A stretch of 64,000 bases of DNA from Chrysaora quinquecirrha (taxonomy: Eukaryota > Cnidaria > Scyphozoa > Semaeostomeae > Pelagiidae). Under the pieces are notes generated by a model, which saw only the letters and a list, made by a program, of their open reading frames with translations, made no database searches and had not been told where the DNA came from. Positions 47,301 to 57,918 of the stretch are shown here, one piece after another (position 1 is the stretch's first letter; every line of letters starts with the position of its first letter). The position numbers and the translations under genes are program-made. Location: contig JACTAT010000117.1 in the NCBI GenBank assembly GCA_014526335.1, positions 438,045-502,044 on the forward strand, given 5' to 3'.

Positions 47301-49852
47301 TTTTTCTGAGTCGTCAACGATTCTATCTCTTCAGAACTTATTCCTTCTTCGTAAGATGATTTTATATTTTCCTTCTCCGGTTTTTTTAAACCATCAGAGC
47401 TAGGTGAAACTTGGATAACTAATTCATCGTTATTTCCATTTTCATCCATTAGTTTTGCATTCTCCAGCCCTTCGATTTTTTCTTGCTTTTTAGGACATTC
47501 CTTTGACACTTCATTCGTTGCTTCTTGTGTTTGAGATTCAAAATCAAATTTTCTACGAAGAGGTTTCGGCGATGAACATATTTTTACTTGTGTTATTTTG
47601 AACTGAAGATCCATAAGGGAGTTTGTGTTTTTGGCTGTCGATGCAACGACATTTGTTAGTGAATTTTGATCGAGTAACGTTACATCTTCAGCATTTTCAG
47701 AATTTCTTCTTTTCTCCTCTGTTCTGGCAGTGGCATCTTCAACATCACCATCACCATTACATCTATTTTCCTTCGTTTTCCCATACGAGAAACTCTTTTC
47801 ATTGTCATAATCCGACTCGTTGCTGAGTTGCAGAAATCCCCCATCAGGATTTTCAAACATCGATTTCAGTTTACCAAATTTAAACATCTTCATTTCATCC
47901 TTTTTCGCTTCTTTACCGTCACTATCTTCAGATGATGATGATGACGTCATCAAACTCAATTTATGTCTTTTCGAATGGCTGTGTCCTTTTGAATGCAAAT
48001 GCTCAAATTGTTCTTTCAAAGTAGATACGGCTTTCGAATGTGTCATATCAATCCCTTTATCTTCCATATCTGTCAAATTATCCTCCATCTTTCTTTGCTC
48101 TTCAGTTTTTCCATCATTTTCACAAACATCATAATCATGATTAGGATTATGCATCGTCTTTTCCACATTATGATTATGATTGTGCATCGATGGTTCAACA
48201 TGCTCTACAGCTCCTTCACAATGGTTCTCAGTTTGAATAGAATCTGCTTCGTGGGGGCACTGAATAGTCTCTTGTTGTGAACAAAAACGAGGATTATCCA
48301 ACGAATTTTTAGAATCCAAAGTTATTTCTTTATTAGAATTAAATTTGTTTTCGTGGATTAGTTTCACATCAGGGTCCTTTACTGTACTCTTTTCATTGCT
48401 TTTGTGCTCATTTAAACATGCTAACGGATTGGAATTTAAAAAAGCTCTATTTTGGTTTTCTTTCGCCATTGGAACACCGTTGCTAACTAAATTTCGTTTT
48501 TTATGATATCGTAAATCTTCATCTGAACTATAATGTGGACTTTTCATTATTATATCAGTTTTCTGCCTCAAATCTTCGTAAGAACCAGTGACTCGCTTCT
48601 GCTGTTCATTTTTACCGTCGAAATTCGCACTTTTCTTCGAGTTGTTGTTATTATTCTCAATTTTTTCATCGTTTGATGAAATACCTTCCTGAAGATCTCT
48701 ATCCCTAATTCCATCCTTGTTGATTTTGAGATCTTTGTTGCTATCTCCATTATCGAAATCAGTTGAAGTCCTGAAGTTATACTTCAATTCTAGTCGTTTA
48801 ACTCTTGCCAATATAGCACTTGCTGAGCCAAATCTTTTATTCAGAGGGTCATCCATACTTTCTTCTCTAGCATGTAGATTTTGATATTCAGTTCTATCGT
48901 CCTTTAACTCTCTACGATTCGTGTCCTGTACATTAACGTGTTTTCCAATCTCTTTGCTGAAACCTATGCACGTTTCAGTTGAAAGCTTTTCTAGCGTGTT
49001 ACTTGCAAATAGTTCATGGTTCCATCTGCGTTCTCTGTCATCATCGTTATCATGAATTTCGTGGTGTTCTCGTCGACTGCTACAACTACCGTCCCTGACA
49101 TTTATCCTTGTTGTTAGTGCTGAATTAGTCGAAACCATTCGCATTCCACGGTCCTCGCTATTCTCCGTCTTACGAAAATCCCTTTTATCCAAACAACTTA
49201 TTCCCTCTCTCACCGAGTTAGCACATTCTGAATAACAATCAGTACAGAGGTCGACATTGTTGCTAACCACATGCGATAGTTCTTGCATCTCTTTGAAACA
49301 CCCATCCAGGTTTCGTTTTGATTTAGACCAACTATTTGGCTGTTTTTCCTGGGAATTACGAGTGTGTAAATTTAATGTTCTTTTTGTTAGCTTTGGACTG
49401 CTAAAATCAACTGGTCTTAAGTCACTTTCGTTTTCAAACAGTCCGCTGGTTTTATCGGATTTAACAACAAAAGAAGCAGGATTATTTTCGTCATAATATT
49501 TCGTTTTTTGAACAATATTTGAAGTGTGATCCACTTTGATATTTGCGGATTTAAATTCATTAATATTCTGATTTGAACATTGTTGATATATCGTGCGAAT
49601 AAACGGAGATTCATTACGTTTTCTCGAATGCGATGTTTTTATTGGATTAATGCTCATCTTTGGATTCTTTTCGTAGTTATACATCATTTTTCCTGAAGAA
49701 TAGTTCTGAATATGGATAATCCCATAGTCTTTTAGCTGTTCTTTTCTGTTATGACTATTTTTCTCTATATTTTGATGCACTGTTCTCACTAAAGAATAAG
49801 GCATTTTCGTTGTGGTTTCTTTTAACTTTGATTTACTCTGTTTTTCCTCCAT
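38679..49852 (-). CDS. NAV: Neuron navigator-like protein (complete, 16 exons, about 1570 aa)
   Basis: Navigators (UNC-53, Sickie, NAV1-3) are cytoskeletal guidance proteins with a C-terminal AAA module. Exons from the 5' end: 47009-49852, 45834-46409, 45688-45721, 44943-45028, 44310-44390, 44090-44183, 43559-43636, 42969-43033, 42754-42860, 42585-42657, 42437-42477, 41514-41600, 40716-40793, 40495-40575, 39726-39832 and 38679-38959. Every junction is GT-AG with agreeing phase and no stop. ATG 49852 has a good context (AAAATGG); an in-frame ATG at 49873 is also possible. Residues 1-1140 look disordered, and no calponin-homology domain is visible, as in NAV1. The C-terminus carries the conserved NAV blocks listed in the next entry. 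Promoter side faces BET1; the 3' end faces SCFD2. Which NAV paralogue it equals cannot be said. Confidence 0.88.
39209..39330 (-). repeat. tRNA-derived SINE-like copy in NAV intron
   Basis: The minus strand has an A-box-like TATAGCTCATCAGA and a B-box GGTTCAAATCCC about 45 nt later, separated by GGCCATACAG. This is the arrangement of a tRNA-derived SINE promoter. I could not fold a good cloverleaf, so it is not called a tRNA gene. Confidence 0.45.
39455..39560 (-). repeat. Second tRNA-derived SINE-like copy
   Basis: GGCTCGAATCCCAGC and the following GTCATACAAC...CACTCGTGGACAAA match the first copy's tail (GCCACTCGTGGAAAAATTTG). Same orientation, more decayed in the A-box part. Confidence 0.4.
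40026..40428. mobile_element. MITE, family A, in NAV intron
   Basis: TACACGACTTTTCTTTACAA AGAACC and the reverse counterpart GGTGCTTTATAAGCGTGTA. It ends 67 bp from the NAV exon at 40495-40575. Confidence 0.6.
44391..44700. repeat. Dispersed repeat (family E) in NAV intron
   Basis: AACTTCAAAATTGCGATTAA, CATCTTTGGACATACTTAAA AGC and GGCATTGTGTTTTCAACACC are shared with copies at 14210-14760 and 34170-34480. It begins directly at the acceptor side of the NAV exon 44310-44390. Confidence 0.55.
46686..46780. mobile_element. MITE family B half copy in NAV intron 1
   Basis: AACAATCAAACATTGTTTGTCAAACATTG-type sequence (split here as AATCAAACATTGTTTGTC plus AAACATTG) followed by AATGTTTGAATGTTTGGCC. 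Only one end is clear. Confidence 0.4.
47009..49852 (-). CDS. NAV: NAV exon 1: 948-codon disordered region
   Basis: One 2.84-kb coding exon rich in Ser, Asn, Lys, Glu and Asp without domains. A short ordered-looking helix SAILARVKRLELKYNF is near residue 345. Runs of Ser precede SEDSDG near residue 635, a likely casein-kinase-type acidic site. It ends NMNGNYL| and joins the 192-codon second exon (DSPDIQICIS). Large first exons with disordered content are common in navigators, but primary sequence here is not conserved enough to prove homology alone. The Asn/Lys bias follows the AT-rich genome. Confidence 0.75.
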
Positions 49853-49873
49853 TTTAACAACACTAATTTGCAT

Positions 49874-51500
49874 CCCTTTTTCAATGACTTTTGCTCATTC
49901 CCCTGCTTTCTTGTGTTATTCTGAAACCTTTGTGTACTTTTTGAGAAATTTAAATTTCTTAAAAATTATGTCTAATATAGATGTGGATGGATGGAATGTT
50001 TCTTTCATTGCAGGCAACTGCTGTGTATGTTTTTCCCATCACAGTTAAAATGATAATGTTTGCTATGATATAACAGTGATTTCATTCATGGAAATATGTT
50101 ATTTGTCCATAGGAATTTGAGATTCTTTGGTATTATATTTATATGCCCTTGTCAATGTCTCTATGCAAACTCATTTTTGAATTGGCACATTGTGGCTTTC
50201 AGTGGCAAAATGTGTTTCCTAAAACAATTGTGTCCTTGTTTCACTACACTATTTTCAAATTGGTCTCTTATGTAGTAGCAACTCTGTAGGAATCAATCTG
50301 GTCTTGTTGCTGTTAAATATTCTTATTCCATGTTTCTGCAGAAATGAAATAAAAACATCTTGAATTAATTCATGCAGGGCTGTAGAGGTAGGGGGTCACA
50401 AGGGCGAGTTCTCAATTATTAAAAGAAAGTTGTAAAAAAAGAAAAGGCAGTCTTTTAGATTTTGGTATTAATACTAAGTGGATTTGTCAGCAGAGCCCTC
50501 CTCTAAACCTCCATTCATTATTTTTCCAGTTATAGACTGATTTTTGCAGGTAACCAGTGATATAAGATTTAGGGGGTCCAAGGGTGGGCCATGGCCCCAA
50601 TAATGCTTCAAAAGAACATGAAAAGAGGGAGGGGGGCAAAGTTTTTTACAAAAATGATGCATGTCCTGTTTGATTGGTCCCTTGACTTTTAAGGAACTTC
50701 CCACCCTGGGGCTTCTTACATCCCAGATGAAATTAACCTGAAAGCCCCGAAACTCAAGAAAATATTAAATGATAACCTTTGAAGTTGAGGTGAAAAAAAC
50801 ATCAGCTTATAGATTGGAAAGGAAGGTCATGAATTTTTAATTATTATTTTTTCGACCTGAAAAACACCAACAAAATAGCAATGTCAACTAACAGGTTTCG
50901 AAATTGTGTGAAACAAACAAAAGGAAAAACCAATTCATATAACACCTTTTGAAAAGATGGTTGAAGGCTGCAGTTTATCAAGTTGTTTGCAGGCGTTTGT
51001 TGGCCGTACACTTACGTCACATGTTTACCGAGGAATATTTATTTACAAGACTTTTGACTTTTGGTAAAATGTGAAAACACAACCATAATAAACACTGAAT
51101 GTAACAAGACAGTCGACAGTAGATACAAAATTCCAAATTAAACATCTAAACAGTTACAATGGAAGATGAATATGAATATGATAATTACCGATTAATCGTT
51201 TGATCTCATTCCAAGATGTCTGAGAATAAGACGGACGGTCTTTCAAAATCATAACGAAACAGAAACTTCAACACCAACACCAAACATCCTCGATCCTTGA
51301 GAAGAAATGGTCCAAATTAATTTTGTTAGGCCACGTAAAAACACACTAAGCCAGATGTAACAAATTTGTCCTAAATTGGTTAATTATTAAGCCATTTGGC
51401 TGCGTTCTGATCGCTCGAATACAATGCATCAAACAGAAAACAGTAATTAACTGACCGTTACCTGGGGAGATCCTTTCAAATCAAAACAAGGACGTCTGGG
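49874..51500. other. NAV-BET1 intergenic region (divergent promoters)
   Basis: About 2 kb separates the NAV start from BET1. No exon is supported. A possible 5' UTR acceptor for NAV is the CAAATTAG just inside 49873. The part 50350-50720 holds G/C-rich runs (AGGGAGGGGGGC) like those of the repeat at 20463 and is likely transposon-derived. Confidence 0.4.
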
Positions 51501-51514
51501 AATCACCATGGGGG

Positions 51515-51540
51515 TCAGGAGCCAATTACGTCATTGAAAG
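51515..51540 (+). promoter_or_regulatory. CCAAT box and CRE/ATF-like site upstream of BET1
   Basis: GAGCCAATTACGTCATTG (51518-51535) joins a CCAAT box with ATTACGTCAT, the reverse of an ATF/CREB-type TGACGTAAT site. It is about 330 bp before the BET1 ATG. Motif-based. Confidence 0.4.
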
Positions 51541-51794
51541 CACGCGAAAATAACCAAGAGATAAAGATGGTTAACTTAACTTATAGCAGCAGATCTGCGC
51601 AGGATAGACTGAAATACAGAAGAAGAATATGGAAAACATTCCTTTTTGCCTTTGTGTTTTCCCTTATTCTTCCACCCGATCCGATCAAGCCACTAAAACC
51701 GGAAGCCGCAAAGCCACGAGGAAGAAAGAGCCTGCCTCGTACTGCAAAAGAGGCTAAGCAGGAACCATTTCCATTTGCCACAAAACAAAGATGA
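51534..51794 (+). other. Weak open frame upstream of BET1
   Basis: 86 codons, basic, with one hydrophobic stretch (FLFAFVFSLILPP). It has no family match and is overlapped by an antisense frame of similar length. It more likely is BET1 promoter or 5' UTR than a gene. Confidence 0.25.
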
Positions 51795-51859
51795 CGACGC
51801 TTTAGGCCTAAAAACGATTCCGTGCCTAATCACCGCATTTCCTTGCCTTTTTCCAAGAA

Positions 51860-52155
51860 ATGAGACGAGCTGGAGGTAAATAGAATTATTTCATAACATT
51901 TTAATATTTCAGCTCTATTTGAGCCAGCGTGATAATTTTAACTGAGCTTAAAAAGATGATTGAATTGAATGGCGTACGCGCGTGTGTGTGAATACCTATT
52001 TCAGACACAAATTTTATGATTTTTTTTGTAAACTTAAGTTTTGTCTCCTCTTAGGGGCTCATGGCCCTGGAGCTGGCTATGGATATGAAATGGTTGAAAA
52101 AGAAAATGATGAAATGGTCGACCATTTGTCATCTAAAGTTCAAGCATTAAAATCT
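51860..52155 (+). CDS. BET1: BET1 Golgi SNARE, first two exons
   Basis: BET1 is a Qc-SNARE for ER-to-Golgi vesicle fusion. Exon 1 (51860-51875) codes MRRAG and a donor GTAAAT follows; human BET1 also starts MRRAG with the intron in the same place. Exon 2 (52055-52155, phase 1 to 0) reads AHGPGAGYGYEMVEKENDEM and then VDHLSSKVQALKS, which matches the human GYS.CEEENERL and LRSKVTAIKS block, again with the intron after Lys-Ser. The SNARE heptads and membrane anchor (exons 3-4) are not found in the next 12 kb, which is full of repeats and a LINE; they lie outside or have been lost. Divergent from NAV. Confidence 0.8.
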
Positions 52156-54880
52156 GTAAGTCTTCTTTCTCAAATTAGGTAGGTCTACTCCCCCTCCCCC
52201 CGGCAAGGAACCTTGTTGTCCCTCCCTTCCCTTGGGCCGGCCTTTGATTGGGCAATGTGGAGTCTGGTTAGAGGTAAACAGATTCCGCACTCAGGTCTGA
52301 TGCTACATACAGAATGTCAGAGCAAATGCCACCAAATCACAATGTCAGCAAATGTGATGGTTTTTCCACTAGATCAAAGAGCCCTTTCTTTAAGTGGAAG
52401 AAAGTATTTACAAAGACATTCATTGTGATTGGTTTCATTTCAAATTTAAGCGATTTGATTGGATACAGAGGCTGCATTTGAATACCAATTGATTTTCCGC
52501 TAGAACTAAAAGTTCATTGCTTGTCAGAAAAATATTTTACAAAGGCCAAAGGGCCAAAGTCAAGGGATGCCTTGCCATTGTCACAAGCAAAACATGTCCT
52601 CATTGACCTTTCCCGAGGCACAGGCAAGTCAATCCCATTCCTTGTATACTCCGTGCAAACGTCGTCCGCCATTAGCGTTTCGCTGTTGCGATGTATGCTT
52701 TCTTGAAAGAACCACAAAAATGCAGATAAACCCGAGGATGAGGCTCTGATAGGGCAGGGGGTAGTTGCTCCCTTGCTCCTATCTTAAAAAGCACCATGCT
52801 CCTTTGCCCGCTTCAAAATTTACCTTGATTTAATTAACCTACGTTTCAAAAATAAATTCTCCAGAAATCCGTTTGCTCCCAAGCTCCTGTGCTTTCTACT
52901 AATGCTCCCATTCTGCCGGCCCGTTTTAGGTGTGTGGACCCATGTATAGTATAGAGAAACAAAGACATCTCTTACCCATTTGTACCAATATCTCAAGTTT
53001 GTGGATCCAATTTAGCACCTGAGGAAACTCTAAACGGAACGGGTGAAAAGACCTTTGCGCTGAGGCAGAAAGGCAATTACCTGCTGTGCACCATGAGATT
53101 GACTCCAAACTAAAAACAATTCATGTCTTTAGAGATTTTAATTATTTCACTATCCATATATTGAAACTCTTTACGAAAAGCAAACCCATATGTGAGGAAA
53201 TTGTTCTTGAAAAAGTTACCCATTTGGGCGGCAGGTCTATAATGAACAATGGAAGTACCCCCGGGGTGACAAATGGGAACAAATGCGTTCTGAAGGTAAA
53301 CATACAGACGAATGTAATAAAAAGACAACACATTTGATCAGGACACTTGTGTAATATTATCATAAAAAAAAATAAAACAAAATCATGCATGAAATGGAAA
53401 GTTAAGTTTCTTGCTTCAGTGCTTCACCATCTTCTTCGTCTTCTTCCCCAATCTATTCCCCAATTGGAGCAACGGCGACGACAAGGTCCACATGCACCAT
53501 TATCTCCCATACATTTCTTGTTTTCTGAATTGGGAAAGAGTTATTACCAATGCTATATCGATATATATATATGAAATATATACTTAACGACTTTAAATAC
53601 AATTATAAATTGAAAACGTGACTGAACATGAACGTGGCTCAGCTCACTGCAACTAACGAAAACTTGGAATAAGAAGACAGAAAAAATGTCTAATCACGTG
53701 ACTCCTGCCCAGTACTTGACATAGACAAAGCTACACAAAGAATACAGGAACTCTCCTATTAACCCTGATTACATTCTTGCTTGGCTGGAAAAGCCCAATA
53801 ATGAGGGTCGTCTAGGTGGCTCCATGTTCCCCTGTTCCTTGGAAAAAATCCCCTTGCTCCCTGTGGGAGTTTTATGCCGGTTAGAGCAAAGGTTTAACCA
53901 GGGTTAATGCCACCAGGAGATTCTTTATTGCTAATGTCATGGTATAGGAATTGGATCCAAAGCCTAGTTTGGATTTTTTCCCCATGGGATCTAGTGTCTA
54001 GTTTGGGTATTTCCCCAGTCACTGGGTATTTCTCCCTAGTCATGATTTCACGGAGGAAGATTTTACTGAATGTGTTTTTCCGCCATGGCAATAAGATCTG
54101 TAATTAGAATTGATTCTTTGAAAGAGTCTTCCGCTTGAACAATAGAACTCTGGGTGAAATAGATGATGTTGCATTACTGAATTTGACGCCCCCAAGCAAG
54201 ATGCCTTCTCGCCATCGTGACTTTTCCCCTCCCTTCCCTCCCTTTAAGTTAGCTTTTGAATTCGGGCCTTACATTCTTCTTGTATATTCTGCTTCTTTTT
54301 GCTTCCTGTCCTTCTACTCTCTGCTCCTTTTCTTCCCTCTTCCCGCGGCTCTTTCTCCGCGGTGACAGGTGCATTGGCTGGAAATTGTATTTCCCGTTCC
54401 AATCACCGACCTTAAAGGTGTAGTTTTAATTCAGGCAGTTCAAGGGCTAATGCACTAAACGCCCAATTCCTGAAGTCGATCCCGGTGAGTATTAAGTAGG
54501 ATTGTTTTTCAGATTAGTCAAGCGGCTTGATAGGGAGGATTTTAACTGATCTCTGTCTCCCGGTGTTCCCTTGTTCCCCCCTGGGTACATTTCGCATGTT
54601 TCCATCCTCCTTGGAATCCCTAAACGACCCTCAGTATTGAAATACAGTCAAATAAAAGTTCATACTAATCGCTTATTTGGAGGGAAAGAGCGAGGGGCAA
54701 TTCACTCCACTCCTCAAAAAGGTGTACGATATTTTTGGGAAATCCAAAGAATTTCCAATGGACTTCTCTGAAAACAATAGGTTTTCCAGCAAAGATGTAC
54801 GAGATTTCGAAGAGTGAATTGCCCCGTGGGAAAGAAAGTAGGTACATTTGTTTGCAGAAAGAAGTTTGGAGAAGCTGACA
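52156..54880. other. Probable BET1 intron, repeat-rich
   Basis: No supported exon. A TTTCATTTCAAAT...GATTGGAT(A/G)CA segment at about 52430-52500 recurs at 55838-55910. The part 52745-52915 has opposed TTGCTCCC runs, and 53890-54050 repeats GGGTATTTCCC-type units. An open frame at 53086-53337 has a donor-like end but no known family. Confidence 0.4.
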
Positions 54881-54890
54881 CATTGTCAGA

Positions 54891-55500
54891 TTAAGCTGAT
54901 TTGTCTGTGGAAGTAGTAGAAGCGGTAGTAAACATAACTTAGTTAGTAAAAAGTTGTCTAAAATCATGACAGTGATAGAGAAAAAGTACCTTTATAATCA
55001 TTCATGTCTTCATCATGTCCATCAATATCTCTCTCGTAGTCTTCTACCTCTTCTTCTTCCTTTGCATCTTTAAATTAAAATTTTCGCTTTTCAAAATTCA
55101 AACTTAAGTCTGGAATTAGCGATCTAGAGCAAAAATTACCCAGAAATACGGATAAGACGCCTGACCCATATTCGGGAAAATGTTTACAAAACCCATAAAG
55201 CCATAAGCAACCCAAAGGCCAAATGAACGGGACGGTACATGTGTACCACAAATCCTCCTTCAGGGATGTATTGTTACCCCACCCCAATGACCTTTAAATA
55301 CTCGATTTAAGTTGAAATATATTGAATATGAGTTGAGTTTGACATTAAATTTACGGTTTCGTGAGAAGTGGGATACAAAAGAGTATAAAGCGTTAGTTAT
55401 CACATGTTATCACATGGCACCAAAATAAATTTTGATCCAACTTACTGCCAAATGCCAACGCAAAGCCAAGAATAAGAACCAGAAACCAAAGTGTCTTCAT
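54891..55500 (-). CDS. Small secreted acidic peptide, 3 exons, 48 aa
   Basis: Exon 1 (55446-55500) codes MKTLWFLVLILGFALAFG, a textbook signal peptide, with donor GTAAGT. Exon 2 (54990-55067) is acidic: Ala-Lys-Glu-Glu-Glu-Glu-Val-Glu-Asp-Tyr, then DIDGHDEDMNDYK. Exon 3 starts after the pyrimidine-rich acceptor CTACTACTTCCACAG at about 54904 and adds Asp-Lys-Ser-Ala-stop (TAA at 54891-54893). An earlier acceptor (ATTTTAG near 54961) would give a longer hydrophobic tail instead. Phases 1 and 1 agree. The mature part would be about 30 residues with no Cys. No family is known; a secreted peptide or ion-binding protein are possible readings. It is nested in the presumed BET1 intron on the other strand. 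Confidence 0.5.
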
Positions 55501-55905
55501 TGTTTCAAGATCTGTTTCAGATCAACCTGCAGTAAAACGAAGTTGTGATTTCGTATATAGGTATACATAAGAGTCTGCGAGTATAAATAAACATATGCGG
55601 GTGCTAGAGCCCGGTGGGGGATACTTGGGGGACAACAACCTTACCTGATGACGAGTAGTTACTGAGCAATGATTCGATAGATTCCACACCAAGATGCCAC
55701 AAAAACAAAATGTTAGCAAAAATCTGCTGCATTTTCTTTTCTATGCTGTGTTTTGTGCTATGTAGTAACGAAAGGTTTTTCCGCTCAAAAAAGCCCTATC
55801 GGAAGAATTTTTTATAAAGAAATTAATTGTTAATGGTTTCATTTCAAATCGGAGTGATTGGATTGGATGCTACGACTGCATTAAAATGTCAATGGCTCTT
55901 CCGCC
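55501..55905. other. Flank between secreted-peptide gene and LINE
   Basis: On the minus strand a possible 5' UTR exon boundary (TTTTACTGCAG) lies at about 55530-55540 and TATTTATAC near 55583 could be a TATA-like box for the peptide gene. From 55838 the sequence resembles 52430-52500. Confidence 0.35.
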
Positions 55906-56285
55906 AATTCAAAAGACATTCATTGCTGAAGGAAGAAATTGGTCTTGATGTTGGAAGCGATGAAATCGAGATCGCCCACAGAGCGGGAAGAAGCAAAGAT
56001 GGTAAACCTCGTGCCATTTTGGTCAAGTGCTTGTCGCATAAAACTAAAGGCAGGGTCACGAGGGAAAAGAAAAAGGCGAAAAATGTTAAAATTGTGGAAG
56101 ACCTGGCCTATGGTACAAATGAGTACCTTAAAGAAATTGTAAGAAGAAAGAGCTCACTGGGTATTGAATCGGTTTGGACGGTGGACGGTAAAATAAGGTA
56201 CAAGTTTTCAGGTAGTGAGCGTATTTTTACCATTAATTTTTATGAGGATTATTCTAACCTCTTGTCAGGTAATTTTTCAGAATAG
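55905..56285 (+). CDS. LINE ORF1 C-terminal fragment
   Basis: About 127 codons to TAG 56283-56285. It contains IEIAHRAGRSKDGKPRAILV followed by a Lys-rich helix with KGRVTREKKKAKN, the form of the RNA-binding C-terminal domain of L1/CR1-type ORF1 proteins (transposase_22-like). The N-terminal coiled coil is absent, because insertion was 5'-truncated around 55.9 kb; an open frame reaches left to 55827 into non-LINE sequence. Confidence 0.65.
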   Translation, partial: QFKRHSLLKEEIGLDVGSDEIEIAHRAGRSKDGKPRAILVKCLSHKTKGRVTREKKKAKNVKIVEDLAYGTNEYLKEIVRRKSSLGIESVWTVDGKIRYKFSGSERIFTINFYEDYSNLLSGNFSE

Positions 56286-57918
56286 GTAGCATGCCAAGAT
56301 GGTCTCGTCCAAGCTAATATTAATGCTTGTGCAAATGCCAATAAACCTAACTCCAAGAATTTCAATGTAAGAAATGATAAGAATAAACTAACTGACAAAA
56401 ATTTCAACATCTGTTGTTGGAATATTAATGGTCTGAAAAATCACTGTTTTTTAACTACTTTTAATCATACCAACCAAGTACCCTGAGGCAACTCAGATTG
56501 GGGAAAAAAAAAAGTGAAATTTCTATCAAACAACGTTCAGGATCTGAGCACGAATTCTACTGAACAGTACCGTCCAGTTTGTTCTGATTACCCTTGTCTT
56601 CTTATGAACAATGTGTTCTTAGAAGCAATAAATATCGGATAAGAGGGACGAAACAATTATAGAAATATCGGAGAAACAATTGCCTTTTACTGCTGGCTTC
56701 CGTTAAACATCTACTTTGTATTTAGCCCCGACACTGCTCTTTTTCGACTCTTAGTAGCGCAAAGCTGCCTGATACCCCTTGCAGTCATCGCAGTCATACA
56801 ATTAATATTTGCTACCTGAATTCAGTTCATTTTACCTAGCCTAGCGTAATTTCCTATAACAAAAGGACTAAAGGAACGAAAGAAGACAAGAATATATGTA
56901 TTATATCCACCAAATCAAGGCTGAAAACTACAGGCCAACCCTCAAATAATTAAATATACGGTATGGTTTTGAATGGAAAGAGAGCACCCAATGCCGCGAA
57001 TATTTTAACACAACAAAATTGTCAGAGAATGCTGTTTTTGTGTGAAGCTCGGTACGTAACCTTGCCCATAAAGACCACAAACCAACCGCGAACCACTTGC
57101 TCTTAGCTACCTAAGTCGGATTTAAATACCTCTTAACTGAAATAGCATTCGCATACAACTTTTAAAGCATTTATTTCAGATACGACTAAAATACGGAAAG
57201 ATCTCACCCGTTTTGTTGATAACCTCAAGACCAAGCCTCTGCATCTGTAACGACTTAGATAGCTGTTCGACTTGAATAACCCAAACACTTCCAAGTGCAC
57301 AGTAAAGTGAAAACAACAACTTTGAATGTGACAAACGGCATAACTCGACGAAAAAAATGAAACTAGACGATCGAACAAACTGCAGCATGTCCGCGAACCA
57401 CACAGAATGACCTGCTCACATGAAACACCAAATATTAAACACAGCGAAATGCCTACCGTCTCCTTCTACGGAAATGCGGTGCGACTATACTACGAGGTGT
57501 TGATGACTCGGAGTGAAATCACACCATATAGCCTGCGGCAAGCTCTTAACTGTTTGCCATATGTAAAGCCAAAGCCAATCGAACATGTGGAACGAACAAC
57601 TTAAACAAAACCCAACCTGAGCTAGGAACATCAACAACAACAGCAACAACAACTTAAGCTAACGTCCTAGTTGTTTTAACTCAGCTTAAATCTCGATTTA
57701 ACCCGTATTTAATTCTTATGAGGATTATTCTAACCTCTTGTCAGGTAATTTTTCAGAATAGGTAGCATGCCAAGATGGTCTCGTCCAAGCTAATATTAAT
57801 GCTTGTGCAAATGCCAATAAACCTAACTCCAAGAATTTCAATGTAAGAAATGATAAGAATAAACTAACTGACAAAAATTTCAACATCTGTTGTTGGAATA
57901 TTAATGGTCTGAAAAATC
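56240..57918. repeat. 203-bp direct repeat flanking 1273 bp within the LINE
   Basis: 56240-56442 and 57716-57918 are identical as far as I can read, spanning the end of ORF1, the TAG and the start of ORF2 (up to Asn-Gly-Leu-Lys-Asn). Between them, 56443-57715 shows no LINE sequence and no transposon ends that I recognise. The last 60 bp before the second copy carry CAACAA repeats. Confidence 0.9.

Noticed and set aside
47069..48280. Several + strand frames opposite NAV exon 1
   Set aside because: They are shadows of a phase-consistent 948-codon exon on the minus strand.
53086..53337. Possible BET1 exon 3 (contains His-Glu-Ile-Asp-Ser-Lys)
   Set aside because: Only a few residues resemble the SNARE exon, heptads are absent and no clean acceptor in the right phase exists.
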